Source: a virus. Taken from it: 26,847 nucleotides of DNA. Positions within the stretch are counted from its first letter, which is position 1. Each line of letters begins with the position of its first letter. The notes under the pieces are model-generated. The model saw nothing but the letters and a program-made list of their open reading frames with translations. It had not been told where the DNA came from and ran no database searches. Location: positions 1-26,847 of the IMG/VR virus record IMGVR_UViG_3300042328_000892; one strand, 5' to 3'. The translations under genes were made by a program, and so were the position numbers. Positions 22,085-26,847 of this stretch are shown piece after piece.

Positions 22085-23181
22085 GTAAAGAACAATATAA
22101 TTTATCAACAAAGACCAACTATCTACAACGCAAGATGTTTCTCGACCCAGCAGGTCCAGTTACCATTCAACGTTTTGAAGAAGTAAAATATAATAAAATT
22201 GCTAACTTTGAAACTACAGCCAGAGGTTTCTTTTGGCAACCAGAAGAAGTCAGCTTGACTAAAGACAGTCAAGATTTCAAAGATGCCAGCGATGCTGTTA
22301 AACATATCTTTACCAGCAACCTATTACGTCAGACAGCCTTAGACAGCCTACAAGGTCGTGCCCCTAATCAAGTGTTTGGCCCAGTGGTGAGTCTACCAGA
22401 ACTAGAAGCACTTATCAGTAACTGGAGCTTCTTTGAAACTAATATCCACAGCAAGAGTTACAGCCATATTATCCGTAACATCTATAACGTGCCTAAAGAT
22501 GTATTCAACACCATCCACGACACTGAAGAAATCGTAGGCATGGCTAGTAACATTGGCAACTACTATGATAAGTTACATGTGATTAATTGTCGTAAAGAAA
22601 TGGGTAATAAGATAGATGAACGTGATCACATCAAAGCCATATGGTTAGCTCTACATGCTAGTTATGGTTTAGAAGCATTCCGTTTTATGGTAAGTTTTGC
22701 TACAAGTTTAGCCATGGTTGAGAATAAGATCTTTATTGGTAATGGTAATATTATCAGCCTGATCTTACAAGACGAATTACTACATAAAGAGTGGACGGCT
22801 TTCTTGATCAATCAGGTGGTCAAAGAAGACCCACGCTTTGCAGATATCAAAGCAGAATGTGAAGCTGAAGTTTATCAAATGTATCTTGATGTTATCGGTG
22901 AAGAAAAGGCCTGGGCAGACTATTTGTTTAAGCTAGGTCCAGTGATCGGACTTAACGCTGCTATCTTAAAAGAGTTTGTAGACTACACAGCGGTAGGAGC
23001 ACTAAAAGAAATTGGTATTAAGTACAGTAACCCTGCACCTAAGACCACACCTATACCTTGGTTTAATAAACACAGCGATACAAGTAAAAAACAAACAGCA
23101 TTACAAGAAAACGAATCAACAAATTATGTGATCGGAGTCATGGGTGACAGTGTTGAGTATGACGATCTACCGGAGTTATAA
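22081..23181 (+). CDS. nrdB: Ribonucleotide reductase class Ia, small (beta) subunit
   Basis: A 366-residue NrdB that carries the metal-radical cofactor. By alignment with Escherichia coli NrdB from memory, the ligands are D88, E119, H123, E198, E232 and H235, and the radical tyrosine is Y127 in IHSKSY. One residue is inserted between E119 and H123 (ETNIH instead of ETIH), so the first metal-ligand pair is ExxxH, not ExxH. The C-terminal tail (SVEYDDLPEL) is the acidic peptide that docks on NrdA. The gene overlaps nrdA by four bases and is followed after one base by the glutaredoxin gene. Confidence 0.95.
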   Translation: MSKEQYNLSTKTNYLQRKMFLDPAGPVTIQRFEEVKYNKIANFETTARGFFWQPEEVSLTKDSQDFKDASDAVKHIFTSNLLRQTALDSLQGRAPNQVFGPVVSLPELEALISNWSFFETNIHSKSYSHIIRNIYNVPKDVFNTIHDTEEIVGMASNIGNYYDKLHVINCRKEMGNKIDERDHIKAIWLALHASYGLEAFRFMVSFATSLAMVENKIFIGNGNIISLILQDELLHKEWTAFLINQVVKEDPRFADIKAECEAEVYQMYLDVIGEEKAWADYLFKLGPVIGLNAAILKEFVDYTAVGALKEIGIKYSNPAPKTTPIPWFNKHSDTSKKQTALQENESTNYVIGVMGDSVEYDDLPEL

Positions 23182-23182
23182 G

Positions 23183-23440
23183 ATGTTAACAGTATACAGT
23201 AAAAATTATTGTCCTTTTTGCGACAAGGCCAAACACTTATTAAAAACAAAAAATATCGCATACACAGAAATTAAGATCGATGAAGATCAAGAAGCACGTG
23301 AGTGGTTGATAGCCCAAGGGCATCGCACAGCACCTCAGATCTACAAGGGTGAAGAACTGTTCGTAGAAGGTGGTTATCAAGGCTTAGCACGATTAACAGA
23401 TGAAGAATTATTCAATAAACTAGGGGAAATCAATGCTTGA
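23183..23440 (+). CDS. Glutaredoxin
   Basis: An 85-residue glutaredoxin. The redox pair is C10-P-F-C13, the cis-proline loop T-A-P is at 49-51 (RTAPQIYKG), and GGYQGL (63-68) contacts glutathione. The start is ATG 23183, with GGAG (23172-23175) ahead of it and one base after the nrdB stop; longer in-frame starts lie inside nrdB. Its position after nrdA-nrdB shows its job: re-reducing ribonucleotide reductase. The role corresponds to T4 NrdC, but this protein is of the glutaredoxin CPFC type. Confidence 0.93.
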   Translation: MLTVYSKNYCPFCDKAKHLLKTKNIAYTEIKIDEDQEAREWLIAQGHRTAPQIYKGEELFVEGGYQGLARLTDEELFNKLGEINA

Positions 23441-23744
23441 AAAATTAGGATATGCTAAAGATACCGTAGTATCATTTAAGATAGTCAACGGTGACGAAAT
23501 TGTTGCCAAAATTGTAGAAGAAACACATGATGGGTTTACTATTAATAAACCAACAACGGTCATGCCTAGTCAAAAAGGTCTGGCATTGATGCAGAGTTTA
23601 TTTACTAGTGACCTAAATAAGAACATAACTCTAGACAAACGACACGTGATGATGCACAGTCCTACTGTTAAAGATGTGGAAGATTATTACATACAGACTA
23701 CTACTGGTATACAGCCAGTTAGTGCTGGCGGTATCATAACCTAG
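23433..23744 (+). CDS. Sm-like phage protein (putative)
   Basis: A 103-residue protein. VVSFKIVNGDEIVAKIVEE (12-30) followed by DGFTINKPTTVMPSQ is the pattern of the first strands of an Sm/LSm barrel, where G-x-x-V/I-x-A/G-x-V marks the bent strands. The rest (MQSLFTSDLNKNITLDKRHV and the TTTGIQP end) matches a small-protein family I recall from T4-like aquatic phages. It might bind RNA or act as an oligomeric ring, but this is an inference from fold-like pattern only. AGGGGA precedes the ATG, which overlaps the glutaredoxin gene by eight bases. Confidence 0.65.
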   Translation: MLEKLGYAKDTVVSFKIVNGDEIVAKIVEETHDGFTINKPTTVMPSQKGLALMQSLFTSDLNKNITLDKRHVMMHSPTVKDVEDYYIQTTTGIQPVSAGGIIT

Positions 23745-23753
23745 GATGTAGCC

Positions 23754-24461
23754 ATGTATCTTAACCCAACACTTGAATATCAACATATCAGTGAATGGGC
23801 TAATCATCTGATTGGTCGCAGGATAACTCCTCGCAACCTAGTTAAGACACTTGGCAAACATCTTAATAAACATCATCCTGTACGTGTTAAATTATACAGT
23901 GGCGCCAAAGGTGCACTTGATCCAGGTGAGTTCAGTATTGGTGCTGAATACGATCCCGGCCTAGATGAAATCCGTAAGAAACAATTCATCATTGATTTCA
24001 TATTAAACTATCCTAAAACTATGCCTATGCTATTCACAGAAGAACTAGCAGAAAAAATCACCATTGATCTAGTAGAAACATTGATACATGAATATGAACA
24101 TCAACGTCAATATAGATCACGTAGATATCGCATGCATAGAAATATATTTAGAAGCCATCATAAAGATCCCAAGGTCCGAGCTGATCAAGAATATCTAGGT
24201 GACCCTGATGAGATAGATGCTTATGCACAGAACATAGCGGCTAGGCACTATCTTTTAAAATATAAGTTAAATATTACTAGCACCAGCAAGATTAACAGTC
24301 CAGACTTAAAGCAATACTATAAGGCATTTGGTAAAGACCACGAAATAACAAAATTACTACTTAAAAAAGTAAAAGAAAATATAAAATATTTCAAGGAAAA
24401 CGACAATGGCAAAAATCACAGAAGAGTCCACAAACGACCCCAGCTTAAACGAAAGCGATGA
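23754..24461 (+). CDS. Putative zinc metallopeptidase (HExxH)
   Basis: A 235-residue protein with LIHEYEHQRQY (111-120), an HExxH zinc motif (His112, Glu113, His116) within a helix. A second block, EYLGDPDEIDAYAQNIA (~145-161), offers acidic residues that could be the third ligand, as in several metalloproteases. The protein is soluble and rich in Arg, Lys and His, with a strongly basic C terminus. Similar small HExxH proteins occur in aquatic T4-like phages; their targets are unknown. It has AGGA upstream, and its last 56 bases overlap the next gene in another frame. Confidence 0.72.
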   Translation: MYLNPTLEYQHISEWANHLIGRRITPRNLVKTLGKHLNKHHPVRVKLYSGAKGALDPGEFSIGAEYDPGLDEIRKKQFIIDFILNYPKTMPMLFTEELAEKITIDLVETLIHEYEHQRQYRSRRYRMHRNIFRSHHKDPKVRADQEYLGDPDEIDAYAQNIAARHYLLKYKLNITSTSKINSPDLKQYYKAFGKDHEITKLLLKKVKENIKYFKENDNGKNHRRVHKRPQLKRKR

Positions 24462-24636
24462 TGTGTTAGGGGATATACAACCAGAGGATTATGTTTTTGT
24501 TGTTAGTTCAGAAGGTATATTACGTGGTGTAAGCCTACCTGAAGCAGAGGTTGGAACCAGTGACAGAGTAGAAGAAATATTTAACTTCTTTATCAATAGA
24601 GATGGCGGCTATCTAGCTAGTAGAACCCTTCACTAG
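24406..24636 (+). CDS. Small acidic hypothetical protein
   Basis: A 76-residue acidic protein starting at ATG 24406 after AAGGAAAACG, a good ribosome site inside the 3' end of the metallopeptidase gene. The middle (DYVFVVSSEGILRGVSLPEA) reads as a short beta hairpin; nothing identifies a family. Its last 24 bases overlap, tail to tail, the end of the reverse-strand deoxynucleotidase gene. It closes the rightward operon that starts at nrdA. Confidence 0.65.
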   Translation: MAKITEESTNDPSLNESDDVLGDIQPEDYVFVVSSEGILRGVSLPEAEVGTSDRVEEIFNFFINRDGGYLASRTLH

Positions 24637-25116
24637 GCTACGTAAATCAAACAGCGTAGCAACTACATCACCCTCGTGCAAGATCGCCAGACCACCTGCG
24701 GCACGCCATTCTTCTATGTTGCTAGGACGATCATCGATTAAGATATCGCCTGGACGACAATGCTGGCATTTCTCATTGCTGTGTGGACCAAACCATACAG
24801 GTATCTTAGGCCAACGTGCTTCAATCCATTTGATCTTATCCCAGAATGCCCAAGGCACATCATTCTGTCTAGGAATAGCTGATAAGAATTTAACATCCAT
24901 GCTGTTTTCTTTTGCTAACTGTTGAACTTCTTTTACCAGTCTATGAGCATCAGGCATCTCAGGTAATAGACTATATAATCTAGGCTCAGCTGATATCTTT
25001 GCCCAACCTTCTTGATCATATCTGACACCACCCGGTGTGCGGAATCCTACTATAGGTTCAGCGTAGCCATCAAAGTCTGCTACTACACCGTCCATGTCTA
25101 AAAATATCGTTGCCAT
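24613..25116 (-). CDS. HAD-family 5'(3')-deoxyribonucleotidase-like protein
   Basis: A 167-residue HAD phosphatase. Motif I is FLDMDGVVADFDG (Asp7 nucleophile, Asp9), motif II FLSAIPR, and motif IV DILIDDRPSNIEEW. The cap-region and length fit the NT5C group, which removes phosphate from deoxynucleoside monophosphates. In a phage this would tune nucleotide pools made by the ribonucleotide reductase. Start is ATG 25116, seven bases after AAGGTGG; a GTG at 25125 lies within that ribosome site. It overlaps the upstream gene by one base and is the last gene of the reverse operon. Confidence 0.85.
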   Translation of the reverse strand: MATIFLDMDGVVADFDGYAEPIVGFRTPGGVRYDQEGWAKISAEPRLYSLLPEMPDAHRLVKEVQQLAKENSMDVKFLSAIPRQNDVPWAFWDKIKWIEARWPKIPVWFGPHSNEKCQHCRPGDILIDDRPSNIEEWRAAGGLAILHEGDVVATLFDLRSLVKGSTS

Positions 25117-25343
25117 TAAAACCACCTTAATTTAAAATAAAGAGCATCCACCGGATCCTCAAATCTGAAAGCAAATCCTTCTTTTGACTTCCACCCATGC
25201 AAGTGATATCGACCACCTGGAGCAGTAGCTAACCATTCGATGATCACAGGTGGCGTATGTCGCCCACTAGACAACATGATATCCCAGGTTATAACTACTT
25301 CTTCCCATTCAGCTGGCGGTGGCCATTTAACAAACTGTTCCAT
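25116..25343 (-). CDS. Small hypothetical protein, possible paralogue of the gene at 25714-25941
   Basis: A 75-residue protein, ATG at 25343 sharing one base with the stop of the lipoprotein gene. It contains EWLATAPGGRYHLHGW and ends GFAFRFEDPVDALYFKLRWF. The APGG turn and the F-x-F-E/D-x(4)-D-x(3)-F-x-L ending recur in the 75-residue product two genes upstream. No function is known to me. Confidence 0.65.
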   Translation of the reverse strand: MEQFVKWPPPAEWEEVVITWDIMLSSGRHTPPVIIEWLATAPGGRYHLHGWKSKEGFAFRFEDPVDALYFKLRWF

Positions 25344-25717
25344 CAATCTAACTCGTTCTTAATACGCCATACAGCCGTACGTGTTTTTGGTCCTATGGTT
25401 CCAGTTGGTTCGATACCTTTGGAACGTTGAAACGCAATAATTTTTTCTTTGGTGCTGAGATCAGGCATACGTTCCTTACATACCTTGTGATACTTATCGA
25501 ATACATTTACAAGATTACAATCTCGACCTGTTACAGCATCTAGGGCGTGATCAGTTAAGGTCTTGCCAGTAGTGCCATAGGCCACTACATCACCTGCGGT
25601 TTTGGCAGTGTCCACTGTTTCTGCCACAGCCACAGCGGTAGCACCTGCACCCATATTGCCTGCTAGCATGGTCACACACCCCTGTAATAATAAACACATG
25701 CATAATATTAATCTCAT
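25343..25717 (-). CDS. Lipoprotein with C-terminal peptidoglycan-binding-like domain
   Basis: A 124-residue protein with a lipoprotein signal: MRLILCMCLLLQGC, lipobox LQGC with Cys14 as the lipidation site. The mature part begins VTMLAGNMGAGATAV, then a helical segment (AYGTTGKTLTDHALDAVTG) with a possible disulfide pair (CNLVNV...VC). The end, KIIAFQRSKGIEPTGTIGPKTRTAV, has the pattern of a peptidoglycan-binding type 1 repeat. It should sit in the host outer membrane or periplasm and touch the cell wall. Candidate roles are superinfection exclusion or lysis (o-spanin-like), both inferred. Overlap with both neighbours (ATGA upstream) shows it is co-translated with a reverse operon. Confidence 0.8.
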   Translation of the reverse strand: MRLILCMCLLLQGCVTMLAGNMGAGATAVAVAETVDTAKTAGDVVAYGTTGKTLTDHALDAVTGRDCNLVNVFDKYHKVCKERMPDLSTKEKIIAFQRSKGIEPTGTIGPKTRTAVWRIKNELD

Positions 25718-25941
25718 AGATATTTTAATACAAACATGGTATAATCTTCGTCATGTTCAAAATCAAGATGGACTACGTCGACTCTATCGAAGCCTCCTGG
25801 GGCATCAGCTATGCTCCACACTTCTGTAGCCTTGCGTAACTGAAATTTAAGTTCTCGACCAATACTCATGGCGGTGTAGTCACGACTCAATCTGTGCCAT
25901 AACTTACCCCAGTCTTGCTCAGTATAACTAAGTGTTCTCAC
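25714..25941 (-). CDS. Small hypothetical protein, possible paralogue of the gene at 25116-25343
   Basis: A 75-residue protein; the ATG at 25941 overlaps the metallophosphoesterase stop (ATGA) and its own stop overlaps the lipoprotein ATG. It contains EVWSIADAPGGFDRVDVVHL and ends LDFEHDEDYTMFVLKYL, sharing the APGG turn and the phenylalanine-acidic-Phe-x-L ending with the small protein at 25116-25343. The N-terminal WGKLWHRLSRDY is helical. No known domain. Confidence 0.65.
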   Translation of the reverse strand: MRTLSYTEQDWGKLWHRLSRDYTAMSIGRELKFQLRKATEVWSIADAPGGFDRVDVVHLDFEHDEDYTMFVLKYL

Positions 25942-26744
25942 AGGTCAATATACTGTAGTTGAAAATTATCAGCACCGGGCTCATGACCACTATAGCCGCG
26001 CGGGTTACATACCACACGTGTTTCACCGATCGTGTAGTCAAAAGGCTCATGCGTATGACCGTGTGTCCACAAACGAATCTGTGGACGATATGCGATAAAG
26101 TCATCTAGGTCGCTAGCAAACGCACCATTCATGATCTTGTCATGGGCATACTTAGGATGTATGCTTTTCTTACTAGGACAATGATGCCCTACTACGATAA
26201 ATTTGTAGTTAGGACGATCGTAGGTGATATGATTGACGTAGTCCATGCTTTTCTTATGTAATACAACAGTATCCTCTGGAGAGAGACGTGCTGGTTTACC
26301 CCACTCATTTAAGGTCCTAGCACTGTTTTTAATGCTCTGGAAATCTGACATCATTGAACTCACGTGATACAAGGTTAGACTATCTTCTTCATTCATGTTA
26401 GTCCACAAGGTTATACCAATAAAAGTATAACCGAGAATGTCCACGGTTTCGTCATCTAAGATGTGTAGGTTATCATACACAAGTTCACGCTTTAAATGTT
26501 CAGTGGTATGTTGTATGTCATAGGCATAGTGTTCGTGATTACCTAAGACATAAATGACCCGAGGAAATCGTTCACAACATTCCTTAAAGAATTTCCTATA
26601 ACGAGCATCGTGATGATGTTCTCTATTTAAATGTTTAGCCACACAGATATCGCCAGATAGTACAAGTACATCTGCGTTTTCAGTGTTATGTAATTCTAAT
26701 GCACCAAACTCTAAGTGTAGGTCACTACCTAATGCTATTTTCAT
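25938..26744 (-). CDS. Calcineurin-like metallophosphoesterase
   Basis: A 268-residue two-metal phosphoesterase. Motifs: SDLHLE (Asp8, His10), LSGDI (Asp32), LGNHEHY (Asn69, His70), VVGHHCPS and WTHGHTHEPFDY (paired metal-binding His). These are the five blocks of the family in order. Substrate is unknown; phage members include phosphatases, nucleases and cyclic nucleotide phosphodiesterases. It overlaps the partial upstream gene by ATGA and its stop overlaps the next ATG the same way. With the deoxynucleotidase at the end of the operon, it suggests a phosphate- or nucleotide-handling operon. Confidence 0.9.
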   Translation of the reverse strand: MKIALGSDLHLEFGALELHNTENADVLVLSGDICVAKHLNREHHHDARYRKFFKECCERFPRVIYVLGNHEHYAYDIQHTTEHLKRELVYDNLHILDDETVDILGYTFIGITLWTNMNEEDSLTLYHVSSMMSDFQSIKNSARTLNEWGKPARLSPEDTVVLHKKSMDYVNHITYDRPNYKFIVVGHHCPSKKSIHPKYAHDKIMNGAFASDLDDFIAYRPQIRLWTHGHTHEPFDYTIGETRVVCNPRGYSGHEPGADNFQLQYIDL

Positions 26745-26847
26745 TTAATTAAATACCAATCTATTAATTTTAACACTTCATCACGACTCTTGCTGTTCCA
26801 TAAGTGCGATGCTCTCGCAAATCCTATATCACCATCTTCTTCCATGC
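26741..26847 (-). CDS. 3' end of an unidentified gene (5' end outside window)
   Basis: On the reverse strand a frame is open from the window edge to the TGA at 26743-26741, which overlaps the metallophosphoesterase ATG (ATGA). The visible residues end WNSKSRDEVLKLIDWYLIK, a charged helical C terminus. An in-frame ATG lies at 26845, but the real start is probably further upstream. No family can be assigned. Confidence 0.6.
   Translation of the reverse strand, partial: MEEDGDIGFARASHLWNSKSRDEVLKLIDWYLIK

Noticed and set aside
24716-24925. Forward frame of 69 codons within the deoxynucleotidase region
   Set aside because: Antisense shadow of a gene with clear HAD motifs; no ribosome site.
1-26847. 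tRNA genes, CRISPR arrays, integrase, transposase or attachment sites
   Set aside because: Looked for cloverleaf-like TTCRANY ends, regular direct repeats with spacers and recombinase motifs and saw none. Short tandem units occur only in the tail-fibre gene and the leader at 13508-13555.

Overview
The window looks like part of the genome of a lytic, T4-like (myovirus-type) phage of the kind found in marine or fresh water. The reasons are the dense packing with many ATGA overlaps, T4-style primase and replicative helicase genes, long repetitive tail-fibre genes, class Ia ribonucleotide reductase with its own glutaredoxin, an MGME1/Cas4-like exonuclease, and repeated T4-late-type promoter motifs (TATAAATA, ATAAATACT). 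The host cannot be fixed from this window. The IscU and IscA copies are very close to the proteobacterial Isc type and IscU keeps the HscA-docking motif, so a proteobacterial host is likely (inference). I saw no tRNA, CRISPR array, insertion sequence or integrase. No stretch longer than 300 bases lacks a gene.

Layout. 1-3600: the end of a LamG-type structural protein and a 1050-residue repetitive tail fibre. 3646-7539: primase and replicative helicase, separated by an AT-rich three-gene cassette (sulfotransferase-like, acyl-carrier-like and SGNH-like proteins). 7536-8612: a cut-off SGNH-like start coupled to the helicase, then a reverse-strand radical SAM gene. 8693-15611: virion or assembly-type genes, including an acidic protein, a large Ala/Gln/Pro-rich protein, a ligase-motif protein (DUF6267-like), a monocistronic putative structural gene with its own promoter and terminator, and a holin-like membrane protein. 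15677-16534: iscU, a DUF1289 gene and iscA. 16543-17902: a DUF6165-like gene facing a glycosyltransferase-like gene. 17950-18663: exonuclease. 18692-19745: structural protein and a hypothetical. 19763-23440: nrdA, nrdB and glutaredoxin in one overlapping operon. 23433-24636: Sm-like protein, HExxH metalloprotease-like protein and a small acidic protein. 24613-26847: a tightly overlapping reverse operon of deoxynucleotidase, two small possibly related proteins, a PG-binding lipoprotein, a metallophosphoesterase and a partial gene.

How the genes fit together. Primase, helicase, exonuclease, ribonucleotide reductase, glutaredoxin and deoxynucleotidase form a DNA-replication and nucleotide-supply set. 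IscU, DUF1289 and IscA may boost host Fe-S assembly, with the radical SAM enzyme as a possible client inside the phage. The sulfotransferase-like, ACP-like, SGNH-like and glycosyltransferase-like genes look like AT-rich cargo for surface or small-molecule modification. The lipoprotein is a candidate for envelope alteration or exclusion.

The most unusual signal is promoter placement. Several genes start exactly five bases after a TAAATA box, or one transcription-start distance from a sigma70-like -10 box. This predicts leaderless or nearly leaderless mRNAs.
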